A stretch of DNA of 64,000 nucleotides from CAWIJJ01 sp963836405 (GCA_963836405.1 CAWIJL010000001.1:124001-188000), one strand, 5' to 3'. Numbered from the stretch's first letter, positions 45,927 through 54,989 are shown. Notes: a model not told the origin generated them from the letters alone. Made by a program: numbers and translations.

Positions 45927-47620
45927 TCACATCGGAGTGATCGTATAGTTCCAGGCGGGCAGAGTCGAATGTCGTTTGAGGGAAAGACGGCGGACCTGCT
46001 CTGGGTCGGGTGATGTGCCGGTTGGATACTGGCGTCGGTCAAGGTACGCCGAGACGGTCAATCCGGTTCGGGTGCAGGTGTTGCGGATGAAGTTGAGGAT
46101 TTTAGGGTAGCTGTCAAGAGGCTCGGCGGCCCAGTTCTTGGAGATTTCGGAGAACAGCCGGTGCTCGATGGGATTCCATTTGGAAGCCCCGGTGGGGTAA
46201 TGAGCAACGGTTACGGTGAGCCCAAAGCTGTTGCAGAGTTGGCTTTGCAGTTCGGTTTTCCAGGCGCTGGTACGGCAACTGTTGCTGCCGCCGGTGTCGG
46301 CCAGGATCAGCAACTGCCGACGGCGATAGTAGCGATCACCGCCGTCGCGCTTCCACCAACCGGCGATGGAGTGGACGGCGAAGGCGGCCGTGTCATGCGA
46401 GACGCCGACGAAGACCGAGCCTCGGTTGGCGAGCAGGTCATAAATGCCATAGGGGATCGCGACGCCGATCGCATCGGAACGGAAATCGTGGTCATTGACG
46501 CGCACGGGGGTGCGGTCCCACTTGACGCCATTGTTTTTGAAGTTGCCGACCAGTTCTCGCTTTTTGGTATCGACGCTGATGATGGGAAGGCCCTGGCGCT
46601 CAAAGCGGGTACGTAAGGATGAGATGTAACGGAACTGTTGGTCGCGGTCCGGGCTGGAGTCGGTGGCAATGGCTTTGCGGTTCACGCGCAGGGAAAAATC
46701 CATATCGTGAAGCAGTCGCGCCACGGTATTGGCGGAGACGTCGATATCGAGTTGCCGCAGCAGTTCGGCGATTCCGGCAGGCGTCTTGTGGGTCCAACGA
46801 ATGCCGGTGATGGGATCTCCGGCGGTGTCGTGTTCCAGCAGGATTTCGATGGCCTCGATTACTTCGGGCGTTTTTTTTCCACCGGTTTGCGCCCGGCGCC
46901 GGAGTGTCGGATCCGGCCGACCTCGACATCCTGATCCAGCAATTGGCGGCGGCCGCGGGCGATGGTGTGCGGATCGAGGCCGAGAAATTCGGCCAGCACG
47001 CTGTCGCCGCCGTGGCCGAGTTTCATGGATTCCAGACCGGCATACAAGCGGCGCTGCTGCTCATCCAGCAGGCTGTAGAACAAGATGATAGCGGCCCTCA
47101 TCTCATCGGGAGACACTTCCAGACGGGTGGCATCGACAACCGTGGGAACCGACTGGTTGCTGCGGCGTGTCAGGCGCTGTCGTTGGCGGGTGACTGGATC
47201 GATGGCGGTATAGAGGAACAGGCCGGAGATTAACTCCCGGGCAATCCTCTTCTGCTGGACAAGGTGACGCAAGGCGTCTTGTGCTCCAACGTGGAGGATC
47301 GCAGACAGTTCTTCCGCAAAATATCCGGCGACTGAACTGCGGACGAAAGCCTCGGCGGTGGCCAGCAGGGTACCGTAGCGTGAGAACCATGCCGGCGTGG
47401 AGGACCATAAACCATCGGCTCCGAAACGGGCGATCTCGCGAAGCGTGTAGAAACGGCCGCCATGCGAGTAGCTGGTCAAGTAGTCGAGTTGTTTGAGCTT
47501 TCGGAAAACGGTGAGGTCGACGTCCGTGCCGAGGGCCCGTTTGAGATCGGGAAGCGTTGCGATTTTGTCGTGGAGCAGCAGCTTTCGCAAAGAATCGGGC
47601 GAGAAGGCGAGAGGTCTCAT
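45927..47620 (-). CDS. ISAzo13-family transposase, made by a -1 frameshift at an A8 run
   Basis: The upstream frame (to stop 46859) carries a ~190-residue N-terminal domain of winged-helix appearance (LPDLKRALGTDVDLTVFRKL, YSHGGRFYTLREIARF) then the usual ISAzo13 start (DEQQRRLYAGLESMKLGHGG). The downstream frame (to stop 45927) holds the DDE catalytic core: ISVDTKKRELVGNFKN, VGVSHDTAAFAVHSI, ILADTGGSN and PTGASKWNPIEHRLFSEISK. The two frames meet at eight A residues on the minus strand (46871-46878, GGAAAAAAAACG), where a -1 slip joins VEKK to TPEVIEAIEIL. The start is ATG 47620; an upstream ATG at 47692 would read through an inverted repeat. Product after slippage is about 564 residues. Confidence 0.88.
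46871..46878 (-). promoter_or_regulatory. A8 slippery run for transposase frameshifting
   Basis: Eight As on the coding strand located exactly where the two transposase frames must be joined; a classic site for programmed -1 slippage (A-AAA-AAA). Confidence 0.75.
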
Positions 47621-47621
47621 A

Positions 47622-47669
47622 ATGTTATAGTTGCGACTCAAAAGCCTATGATGATCGACACTATAACAT
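47622..47669. promoter_or_regulatory. Inverted repeat ahead of the transposase gene
   Basis: ATGTTATAGT (47622-47631) and ACTATAACAT (47660-47669) are perfect 10-bp inverted arms separated by 28 bases, directly upstream of ATG 47620. AT-rich against its surroundings; it may be the promoter with a transposase-binding operator. Confidence 0.45.
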
Positions 47670-47813
47670 AACGTGGCGACGCGTTCGGGCAAAGCGTTGG
47701 CTTGGCCCTGGCTGCCGTTAATATTGGGGGACGCGAATACTACGAGGGGGATGAAGCGGACTTTGCAGCCATAAGCAATGTGGCTGTCACGACTGCGGAT
47801 GAGTGGTTATTTC

Positions 47814-47828
47814 TGCGTCAGCCCTTAG
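47814..47828 (-). repeat. IS right inverted repeat
   Basis: TGCGTCAGCCCTTAG, exact inverse of the left end. Confidence 0.92.
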
Positions 47829-47832
47829 CGAG
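47829..47832. repeat. Target-site duplication, right copy (CGAG)
   Basis: CGAG immediately outside the right inverted repeat, matching 45899-45902. Confidence 0.8.
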
Positions 47833-48238
47833 AAAGACGCGTTGCATGTGCTGGAAATGGTGCTGTCGGAGTACAACGTAGATCCGGCGCGCGTCTATCT
47901 TTTCGGGCACTCCGCGGGAGGAGCCGGCACCTGGTACCTGGGACAGAAATACGCGGAGCGTTGGGCTGCGATTGCGGCCAGTGCCGCTTCCACGCGTCCG
48001 GACGGATTCCCATTTGAACGGCTGGCCGGAATGCCGGTGATGATCTGCCATGGAGACAAAGACGACGAGGTTCCCGTAGCCAGTTCTCGAAATATGGTTA
48101 AGGCCATGAAGGAACACGGCAACGACCCGGTCTACCTGGAGATAGCGGGCGCCACCCACGGCACGATTGTGGCACTTGCCGAACCTGAGGTCTTCGATTT
48201 CTGCGACCAGCACCCGCGCAAGCAGTAAGCAGACGGCC

Positions 48239-48351
48239 TAACAGCCCGTGGCAGATGTCGCTCCCTCACGGTCGCGGCTCGGTAAGTCGCTGAATTACGG
48301 AGCCGCGCACGTGAGTAAGCGGTTCTTTCGGACTTCTACCACGGACTGCTA
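48239..48351. repeat. Palindromic MITE/REP-like element, 113 bp
   Basis: Outer arms 48239-48255 and 48335-48351 match as inverted repeats at 14 of 17 positions (TAACAGCCCGTGGCAGA against TAGCAGTCCGTGGTAGA). Inside, a second pair of arms (CGCTCCCTCACGGTCGCGGCTC and its counterpart near 48300-48325) also folds back. The whole element forms one long hairpin between the broken hydrolase and the metallophosphoesterase gene, and encodes nothing. Confidence 0.65.
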
Positions 48352-48352
48352 A

Positions 48353-49660
48353 CTAAGTTATTTGCTCCTGAAAGACCTGCTTCGGGTCGGCATCCTGATA
48401 GTACGTGGCGGTAAGGGAGCCGTCGGTGTTGATTTTCAGGATGGCGTAGCCGAGCGCCCAGAAGGCGCCGTTCCTGGCGAGCGAAATATCTTTGACGGGG
48501 ACTTCGGGAAAACGCCGTTTCTTGGGTTCGTCCACGCCCACCGGGAATGCGCTGCATCCCACGCAGCGGCCGCGCTCGAGATTGACGTGTTTGTCGAAGA
48601 CCACCAAGTCGTGCTCGTGTCCCCACAACCAGAGGGCGATCTTGTCGAAGAGGCCGTCCACCGCTTTGAATAGATTCAGGTTCAAGGACTGGTTATCTTC
48701 GATTTCCTCATTGGCGGAGAAGAGTTGGTGGTGCGACAAGAGGATGGTGCGGCCACCGAAGTTCTGAACCTTGTCCTGCAGCCACTCTTTTTCGGTCTCC
48801 TCGAGCCTGGTGGGGCCGCCGTCGTTCGAGTGAAGGCCGGTGTCGAGCGCGATAATCTGCCACTTGGAACTGCGGAGGCAGAAGTAACTGGCGGGCTGTT
48901 GGAACTTATCGATCAACGCGTAATAGGGAGCGCCGCCCGAATACATGTCGTGATTGCCCGACAGCGTGAACGATCGGATCTTCTTGAGGATCTTCGACCA
49001 GGGACCATAGAAATAGTTATCCACTTCGAATTGCGTGCCCGAGTAGTAAATGTCACCCAGGTGTATGACCAGATCGGGCTTATGGCTCCGCACGGTTCGA
49101 AGCAGCGAGAGCGCATCTTCCTGGCCGGTGCCCCAATCGCCGACGACTGCGATCGTCGCATCCTCGGGGAGGTCATTGAGCACGAAATCCCCAATATCTT
49201 TGTGCCGCCGGTAAGGGATCACGCCGCCGCGCGCTTTGAATTGGCTGTAGAGCAGCAGAGCCTGGGCGTAGGTCGGGTCGCAATCGCCCATCTTCCGCCT
49301 CAGCTCTTCGCGGTAGCGTTCCACGGCGCCTGTATTGCCGGTAACCAGGCTGGCGATGACACCGCCGGCAATCTTCAACGCCAGGCCGGAACAATAATAG
49401 ATGCTGTCCGCGATGCCTCGCGCGGCAACTTCCTCCGGCTTTTCCGGATCGGGGATATCGGAGAGATTCTCGACTTCGGCGACGAAACGCGCCACGTTAT
49501 CGACGGTGTTGCTTTCGATGCCGTCGCGCAATCCCGCGGCGGGCCCGCCGTCCACGGCTTGCGCTCCGCCGCCGGCCGTGCTGTTCACCACCTGGTCGAT
49601 GGCGGACTGCCACAGAGACAGGTTCGGTTTGCGCGTCTGCTTCATTCGTTTCATAAACAC
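48353..49660 (-). CDS. Calcineurin-like metallophosphoesterase
   Basis: A 435-residue protein. Residues ~1-150 are a helical region with no known domain; the rest is a metallophosphoesterase with all metal-binding blocks: VVGDWGTG, LGDIYYSG, SGNHDMYSG, LLSHHQLFS and WGHEHDLV. Such enzymes hydrolyse phosphomono- or diesters with two metals. There is no signal peptide, so it is probably cytoplasmic or released by another route. It is last in a five-gene operon, starting one base after the subtilase stop codon; its stop lies one base beyond the MITE-like element. Confidence 0.9.
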   Translation of the reverse strand: MFMKRMKQTRKPNLSLWQSAIDQVVNSTAGGGAQAVDGGPAAGLRDGIESNTVDNVARFVAEVENLSDIPDPEKPEEVAARGIADSIYYCSGLALKIAGGVIASLVTGNTGAVERYREELRRKMGDCDPTYAQALLLYSQFKARGGVIPYRRHKDIGDFVLNDLPEDATIAVVGDWGTGQEDALSLLRTVRSHKPDLVIHLGDIYYSGTQFEVDNYFYGPWSKILKKIRSFTLSGNHDMYSGGAPYYALIDKFQQPASYFCLRSSKWQIIALDTGLHSNDGGPTRLEETEKEWLQDKVQNFGGRTILLSHHQLFSANEEIEDNQSLNLNLFKAVDGLFDKIALWLWGHEHDLVVFDKHVNLERGRCVGCSAFPVGVDEPKKRRFPEVPVKDISLARNGAFWALGYAILKINTDGSLTATYYQDADPKQVFQEQIT

Positions 49661-49661
49661 C

Positions 49662-51065
49662 TCACACGGAACTGATGGCGCGCATGAGATCCACGAGTCC
49701 CGCGCCCTGGATATTGGGGTCGCGATTCAAATCGGTGGCGGCCTTCATGAAGATGGCCTTGACCGCCCGCGGATCGCCTCGAAACTCCTTGTGGATCGAC
49801 AGGAAGGCCGCGATGGCGCCGGAGACGTGGGGCGCGGCCATGCTGGTGCCGCTCATCTCGCGATATTCGTACTCGTCCGAGCCGATGGCGCAGGAGACGA
49901 TCTTCTCCCCGGGCGCGACCAGGTCCGGCTTTCTTCGCCCATCGCTTGTCGGACCCTTGGAGGAGAAGTACGATACCCCGTAGGTGTGGGGCGAACCCTT
50001 ATGCACCGAGCCGACGGCGATCGCCTCTTCGGCATTGGCCGGGTCTGAAATAGACATGGGAAGGGACACATCCGCGCGGCGGTCTTCGGAGATCTGGGCG
50101 CGGCCGTAGCCCTCGTTGCCGCAGGAAATGACCACCACGATTCCCGAACGAATGGCTCGCGTCACTTCCTGGCAGAGCGGACTGTAACCGCAGCCATACA
50201 GCCTGGGATTGAACGGCACTCCGAGGCTGAGATTGGCGCCGTGGATTTTGAGGTCGTGGCTCTCCTGGTTGCGCTTCCTCAGGTATTCGAGGCCCCGAAT
50301 GACGGTGGAGTCGCTGCCTGCGCCGTTTTCGTTCAACACCTTGACGGCCGCGATGCGCGTCATGGGCGCCACGCCGGAAGGCACTTCACCTTCAAAGTCC
50401 ACGATTGTCGGCTGGCCTTGGCCCTGCATCTCCCAGGCCCAGCGATACGGGCTGCCGTCCTGCTTTCTAGGGGGCATGCCGCCGATAATTCCCGCCACGT
50501 GGGTGCCGTGGCCGTTCGCGTCTTCGATGCTGTCGTCATCCAACAGGCAACTCGCACTCAGGTCAAGGTCGACGATTCCGCCGCTGAAGTGGGGATGGCT
50601 TGCCTGAATGCCGGTATCGAGAACAGCCCAGGTAATTCCCTTCCCCCGTGCCTCGTAAGTGCGCCAGCAGGCGCTGGCCTTGATGGTCGTGGTAGACGTC
50701 AACAGGTGGGCCGAAACTTCGTGGTCTCTCCAAATTTGATAGACCAGAAGGTTATAGTCCTGCACAACCTGCCGGATCTCGGAGGCGGTCAACTTACAAA
50801 ACAGGTAGTAATCGCTTTCGTGGCACTTACGGCCGATACCTTCGAGGAAGTTCCTGACGATATCTTTCGACTCGGATAGGCCACCCGATCCCCTGGGGCT
50901 CCCGGCCGGTTGTTCCGCCGCCATGCTGGCCGGGTTCGACTTGTTGTACCGCTCCTGGAAACTGACGATCACCGCGATGGGTTCGTCCGGCTTCTGCTTC
51001 ATTTCTTCCTGGAGGTCGGGAGCGATAACGAAATTCTCGAGTTTCACCTGCCGGTTGACTTCCAT
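49662..51065 (-). CDS. S8 family (subtilisin-like) serine peptidase
   Basis: A 467-residue protein with the full catalytic triad: Asp150 (AVLDTGIQASHPHF), His186 (NGHGTHVAG) and Ser408 (SGTSMAAPHVSG). Residues ~28-125 look like an I9-type propeptide (IAVIVSFQERYNKS, FCKLTASEIRQVVQDYNLLV). No Sec signal is visible, unusual for a subtilase. It begins 27 bases after the cytochrome gene and is directly followed by the metallophosphoesterase, so it belongs to the operon. It might process one of the cluster proteins (inference). Confidence 0.92.
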   Translation of the reverse strand: MEVNRQVKLENFVIAPDLQEEMKQKPDEPIAVIVSFQERYNKSNPASMAAEQPAGSPRGSGGLSESKDIVRNFLEGIGRKCHESDYYLFCKLTASEIRQVVQDYNLLVYQIWRDHEVSAHLLTSTTTIKASACWRTYEARGKGITWAVLDTGIQASHPHFSGGIVDLDLSASCLLDDDSIEDANGHGTHVAGIIGGMPPRKQDGSPYRWAWEMQGQGQPTIVDFEGEVPSGVAPMTRIAAVKVLNENGAGSDSTVIRGLEYLRKRNQESHDLKIHGANLSLGVPFNPRLYGCGYSPLCQEVTRAIRSGIVVVISCGNEGYGRAQISEDRRADVSLPMSISDPANAEEAIAVGSVHKGSPHTYGVSYFSSKGPTSDGRRKPDLVAPGEKIVSCAIGSDEYEYREMSGTSMAAPHVSGAIAAFLSIHKEFRGDPRAVKAIFMKAATDLNRDPNIQGAGLVDLMRAISSV

Positions 51066-51092
51066 AGGAGTGGCACCTTATGCATCGGAATT

Positions 51093-52499
51093 CTACAACG
51101 TTTTCAGATATTCGAGAAGATCGCCCTTTTCGGATGTACTTAGCGCGGTTCCGTAGGTGTGGCCCTGGCGGCCGTTGCCGCGAACCGAAGTATTGAAGCG
51201 GAAGCCGGCTCTTTCGGCGTCTGCTCCGCTGGAAACAAACCCCACGTTTTCGAAGTCGTACACGTCGTACCCCCGCCAGAATACGGCCGGGCGCTGCTCG
51301 GGCGGATTCAGCAGGTCGCGGAGGGTGGGGACGGCGCCGTTGTGAAGGTAGGGAGCGCGCAGCCAGATTCCGTCGAGCGGCATGGAGGCGTAGCCCGCTG
51401 TCTTGCGGAAATGCGAGAACCGCCACGGCTTGCCGGTGCCGATGGTGTTCATCTTTGCGGCCAGTTCGGCAGTGAAGGAGTTCAGCCGTTCGGGGTCGGT
51501 TCCGACCGCTCGAAGGTCCACGGTTTTGCCCACGCCCTCACGACCCAGTTCGTGGCACGAGGCGCACTGGCACTCAAATATGGCCTTACCCTTTTGAGCC
51601 CGCGCCGAATCAATCCGGGCGGGCGGGAACCCGGGCGGGCGCAGATCCCAAATCCAGTCCTCCACGCGCTTCATACCTTCCAGGTCGAGCGAATCCTCGC
51701 TTGCACCCGCGCCGATCGCAGCGCTCTTGTTGCGCTCGGTGACCCTGTCGTTGTTGCCGTCCCAATGCAGCCACAGGCCTTCGCGGCTTCTCTGGTTCCA
51801 CAGCGAAGGCAGATCCGCCGTGCCGATCCCAGCGTCGTTCGCCATGTCGAAGCCGAAGAGCACCTTGTAAGGATTGAACGTATCGACGCGACCGGGTCCT
51901 TGCGGAGGGCGCGCGTCGAACCAGGCGAATTTCCCGGATTGTTCCGCGATTCCGTCGCGGGTGCGGGGGATCACGAACCAGCGATATACGAGCGCGTCGA
52001 GCCAGCCGAATTTCGGATTCACCTGCCGGATGGCCTGGAGCACGTTACCCGGGGTGAAACGCGGATCCTTGCCGCAGCGAAAAAAGAATCGCTGGTAAGT
52101 CTGAAGGTCGAACTGGTGCGCCGGCATGCCCAGCACGATCTGCCGCGGCGCGCCCGGCGATTCCCGAAGCGTTCCCGTATGGCAGGCCGCGCAATTGAGC
52201 CCGACCAGCCCGGTTTCCGTTTCGCGATAGCTTGTACCGATGGGACGGCCGGCATCGGGAGATTCGAAGATCAGTCCGAAGCGTTCATAGCCGTTTCCGG
52301 GCCGGTCCGGCAGGTACTCGGGAAACATGCGCGGCAGCACCATCCATACCCAATAGGGCACGCCCGCGCGGCTCTCGGCGCCGATGGAGCCGTACTTGAA
52401 GTGCTGGCGCACGTCAGAGAAGGTCTCCGGCTTGTTCCGTCCCAACGAAAGAAAGGCCGCGGGAATTCCCAGGCAGAGAAGCCACGCGCCGACCTTCAT
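51093..52499 (-). CDS. RoxA-like dihaem c-type cytochrome
   Basis: A 468-residue exported protein (short hydrophobic start VGAWLLCLGIPAAFLSL) with two haem c sites: C103-AA-C106-H107 and C312-AS-C315-H316. The C-terminal YLHNGAVPTLRDLLNPPEQR segment is typical of the dihaem peroxidase branch that includes the rubber oxygenases RoxA/RoxB and relatives. Family members either reduce peroxides or insert oxygen into isoprenoid double bonds; which applies here cannot be read from sequence. It overlaps the upstream flavin enzyme gene by four bases (ATGA), so their production is coupled. Confidence 0.82.
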   Translation of the reverse strand: MKVGAWLLCLGIPAAFLSLGRNKPETFSDVRQHFKYGSIGAESRAGVPYWVWMVLPRMFPEYLPDRPGNGYERFGLIFESPDAGRPIGTSYRETETGLVGLNCAACHTGTLRESPGAPRQIVLGMPAHQFDLQTYQRFFFRCGKDPRFTPGNVLQAIRQVNPKFGWLDALVYRWFVIPRTRDGIAEQSGKFAWFDARPPQGPGRVDTFNPYKVLFGFDMANDAGIGTADLPSLWNQRSREGLWLHWDGNNDRVTERNKSAAIGAGASEDSLDLEGMKRVEDWIWDLRPPGFPPARIDSARAQKGKAIFECQCASCHELGREGVGKTVDLRAVGTDPERLNSFTAELAAKMNTIGTGKPWRFSHFRKTAGYASMPLDGIWLRAPYLHNGAVPTLRDLLNPPEQRPAVFWRGYDVYDFENVGFVSSGADAERAGFRFNTSVRGNGRQGHTYGTALSTSEKGDLLEYLKTL

Positions 52500-53836
52500 C
52501 CCGATTGACCTTGCGCCGCGGGCGTTTCGGCAAACGGCGCGGGCTCGAACACGGAGAAGATCTGGCGCAGCATTTCCTCACGGGAAGAGAAGCGGCTTTC
52601 CTCGTAACAGCCGAGCGGGTTCTGAAGAACGTTGACCAGGCACTTGTTGCAATAGGTGCACGGTTTGGGCGCCCGATCCGCGCCATCTGCGAATTGTTTC
52701 ACCAGGTCGTTGTTGGCGATCAGCGGCCGGGCGATGGAAACGGCATCGCACGCGCCGCTCTCGATGGCGTGGCGGATGACGGACGCCGTCTGAAAACCGC
52801 CGGTGCAGATCACGGGGATGTTCACGGCGGCTTTGATCTTACGGCTGTCTTCCAGACTGATTCCCTCGATTGTCTCTCCGCGCGCACGCTCCCAGAGGGC
52901 ATGGTAGAGCTTGGCGGCCGGTTCGGTCCGCAGTGTCACGTAGTTAAGGAATTCGTTCGTGCCGCTGGCAATCATGCTGGGAAAGGTCTTGAGGGCATCG
53001 CTGGTGGGGAAGTCACCGGCCGGATTCTTGGGATGCGGAAAGGAACTGCCGGTGGAGACGTGCAGAGCGTCCACGCCCGCGTCTTCCAGCCACCGGGCCA
53101 CCTGAACCGAATCCTTCACAGTGTTGCCTGGGGGTTCGAAGGGCAGCACGGCATTGTTGTATTCGGTAGCCGAAATTTTCATCTGCAGGTGAAAATCGCT
53201 GCCCACCTCTTTGCGGATGGCTGCCACGACCTCGAGCACAAAGCGCGCGCGGTTGCGGAGCGACCCGCCGTAATCGTCCTTGCGGTCGTTGATGGCGGAA
53301 CTGAGGAACTGGGTGATGAGATAGCCATTGGCCCCATGCAGCTCGACGCCGTCCAGGCCGGCTGCGCGGGCGCGGCGGGCGCCGTCGGCAAACGCCCGAA
53401 CCGTGGCACGGATGTCTTCGACCGTCATGCGATCGCATTCGAATCCGTGCAGCGGCTCGGATTTGCCGGTGGAACTGAGGCCCTTGGCGTACTCGATGCC
53501 CGGGATGTCGCGCTGCCGTCCGGCATGACTCAATTGCAGGATGAAGCGGCAATCGTGGTCGTGGACGCGTTTGCCGAGTTCCCGCCAGAAAGGGATACGC
53601 TCGTCGGTATCGATGGTGGCGTAGTTGGGCATGATGCGCCCGCGGATGGTGACCGGCACAAAGGAAGACATGATGCCGCCCACGCCGCCGCGTGCAAATT
53701 TCAGTTCCCAATTGATGCGCGCCTGGTTGCCGGAGCCATCGTAGTTGTCGAAGCGGCCCGCGACGTTGGAACGGAAGATCCGGTTTTTGACTTTCAGATT
53801 TCTGAACTCGAGCGGTTGGAACAACGTGTCAGCCAT
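52496..53836 (-). CDS. Old-yellow-enzyme-type NADH:flavin oxidoreductase
   Basis: A 446-residue protein from ATG 53836, preceded by AAAGGA. The FMN barrel motifs are present: LFQPLEFRNLKVKNRIFRSN at the start, LQLSHAGRQRD, GLDGVELHGANGYLITQFLS and TGGFQTAS. Near the C-terminus CTYCNKC and a later GC supply a cysteine cluster like the Fe-S site in dienoyl-CoA reductase relatives, but the second flavin/NADH domain of those is missing. It probably reduces activated C=C bonds. It overlaps the cytochrome gene by four bases. Confidence 0.88.
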   Translation of the reverse strand: MADTLFQPLEFRNLKVKNRIFRSNVAGRFDNYDGSGNQARINWELKFARGGVGGIMSSFVPVTIRGRIMPNYATIDTDERIPFWRELGKRVHDHDCRFILQLSHAGRQRDIPGIEYAKGLSSTGKSEPLHGFECDRMTVEDIRATVRAFADGARRARAAGLDGVELHGANGYLITQFLSSAINDRKDDYGGSLRNRARFVLEVVAAIRKEVGSDFHLQMKISATEYNNAVLPFEPPGNTVKDSVQVARWLEDAGVDALHVSTGSSFPHPKNPAGDFPTSDALKTFPSMIASGTNEFLNYVTLRTEPAAKLYHALWERARGETIEGISLEDSRKIKAAVNIPVICTGGFQTASVIRHAIESGACDAVSIARPLIANNDLVKQFADGADRAPKPCTYCNKCLVNVLQNPLGCYEESRFSSREEMLRQIFSVFEPAPFAETPAAQGQSG

Positions 53837-53877
53837 CGTTTTTCCTTTACCGGCGCGATCCGAACGGCGCGCCTCAG

Positions 53878-54819
53878 CTAAGCGAGTTGGTAAGGCGGCT
53901 CGAAATTCGGCACTCCTCCGCGCCGGCCGGCCATCCACCGCAGAATGTAGACATCGCGGGGGTCCGTCAGAGACTGTGTCAGCTTGTGGACCGCCACTTC
54001 CAAAAGCGCGTGCGCAAGCGGATCCCGGTAGTAATCGATGTCCGGTTCCACCATCACGCAGTCGAGGCCGTCGATGGTGCGGGTGTCGTTTTCGTGGAAG
54101 GTGAGCTGAACGTTTGCCTCCCCGAACTGCACCTGCTTGTAACTGCGGGTGGCGCCGGGGTGGAACAGCGCCGTTCCTGGTTCGGGCACAAAGTTCCCCT
54201 GCTCGGCGGAGCGGACCACCTGTTCGATCAGGGCCTTGTCGGCCCAGGCGAAGAAGCGGTCCTGCTCGCAGCGGTCCCAAATCAATTCGCGAATGTACTG
54301 AAGCGGTGTCTGATCGGGAAGATGAATCTGCTCCATGGCCGCGAAGAGGTTGAAGAGGCACGCCAGCACGGCGGGCTTGCCCTCCATGAGTTGCGTGTAA
54401 CGGTCGCGGGCGGCGGCGTTATCCGCGGCGCCGGCGGCCAGCAGACGCGCGTATTCCGGATGTTTCCGGTTCAGCTCGTCCCATCTTGCATCGCGAAAAT
54501 TGAAGGTGGCGCCCGAGCGGAGGAGCATAATGTCGGCGACAGCAGTGACGCGCGGGGACACCTTCACGGGCGTGATTCCCGCCTGCTGATAGCCCTTCGC
54601 GGAAACGACTACGGTGTAGTTATCCGCGAAGTTGTCGTGGAAGGGAAGACCTTCGAGAGCTATGGTGGATGCGCGGTGGAAATCGCGGTGCACCTGCTTC
54701 TGGTTGCCGTCGATGACGGTTAGCAGAATCTCGGTACCGGCGGGAAGTCCGAAACGCGTGCCCGAATAGATATTCACTGTGAGTCCGCAGGGCCGTGGGC
54801 CCGTAACCGCAGTCGCCAT
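53878..54819 (-). CDS. Unknown protein, first gene of the oxidation cluster (313 aa)
   Basis: Start at ATG 54819 with GGAGA six bases upstream. Residues ~10-100 read like a beta-sandwich of the transthyretin/CarboxypepD type (GLTVNIYSGTRFGLPAGTEI, NYTVVVSAKGYQQAGI); the rest is mixed helix and strand with FNFRDARWDELNRKHPEYAR and PDIDYYRDPLAHALLEV. No signal, no family recognised. It heads the minus-strand operon 41 bases before the flavin oxidoreductase and faces the GMC gene. Confidence 0.72.
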   Translation of the reverse strand: MATAVTGPRPCGLTVNIYSGTRFGLPAGTEILLTVIDGNQKQVHRDFHRASTIALEGLPFHDNFADNYTVVVSAKGYQQAGITPVKVSPRVTAVADIMLLRSGATFNFRDARWDELNRKHPEYARLLAAGAADNAAARDRYTQLMEGKPAVLACLFNLFAAMEQIHLPDQTPLQYIRELIWDRCEQDRFFAWADKALIEQVVRSAEQGNFVPEPGTALFHPGATRSYKQVQFGEANVQLTFHENDTRTIDGLDCVMVEPDIDYYRDPLAHALLEVAVHKLTQSLTDPRDVYILRWMAGRRGGVPNFEPPYQLA

Positions 54820-54989
54820 GTCGATTCTCCAATCAAAGACACCCGATCGTACACCAAATCCTCCAGGCTGCCAAAACTGCGCGGCTCGGGAAAACGTACG
54901 AACTGTCACTAAACGACAACGGGCGCCGGGGAGGAAAACGATTGCCTCCGGCCCGTAGGGATAAACTGGGCAGACGTTCCGAGGTGGAT
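54820..54989. promoter_or_regulatory. Divergent control region of the oxidation cluster
   Basis: A 170-base gap between the operon head (54819, minus) and the GMC gene (54990, plus). It includes a hairpin-capable segment (GCCGGGGAGG near 54925-54934 and CCTCCGGC near 54945-54952). A shared promoter region here would co-regulate all six genes. Confidence 0.4.

Larger units (their letters stand above)
45903..47828. mobile_element. ISAzo13-family insertion sequence, 1926 bp
   Basis: Bounded by perfect 15-bp inverted repeats: CTAAGGGCTGACGCA (45903-45917) and its complement at 47814-47828, with CGAG duplicated on both sides. It encodes one transposase on the minus strand in two overlapping frames. 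The clean ends and duplication indicate a simple, fairly recent insertion into the hydrolase gene. No passenger genes. Confidence 0.93.
44690..48228 (+). pseudogene. Secreted alpha/beta-hydrolase (polyesterase/PHB-depolymerase-like), broken by a frameshift and an IS
   Basis: The 5' part (44690-45902) encodes a signal-bearing protein whose C-terminal region reads MPYRVYVPLKWDGK, MVLVLHGNTRDHDYYF, an alpha/beta-hydrolase start. The 3' part (47833-48228) supplies the nucleophile elbow GHSAGG, GDKDDEVP (Asp) and GATHGT (His). Joining the two sides at the 4-bp duplication CGAG restores a sensible protein only if the frame shifts at A45797: from there the second frame reads GYRPNAGWGSALLRPAQAGG and runs across the junction into SEKDALHVLEM. 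Thus the gene carries a one-base insertion as well as the transposon. The start is TTG 44690 (GGAGG upstream) or ATG 44702. Intact, it would be about 530 residues. Confidence 0.88.

Noticed and set aside
45903..47828. Composite transposon or cargo-carrying element
   Set aside because: Only one transposase is present between the inverted repeats, with no passenger gene.
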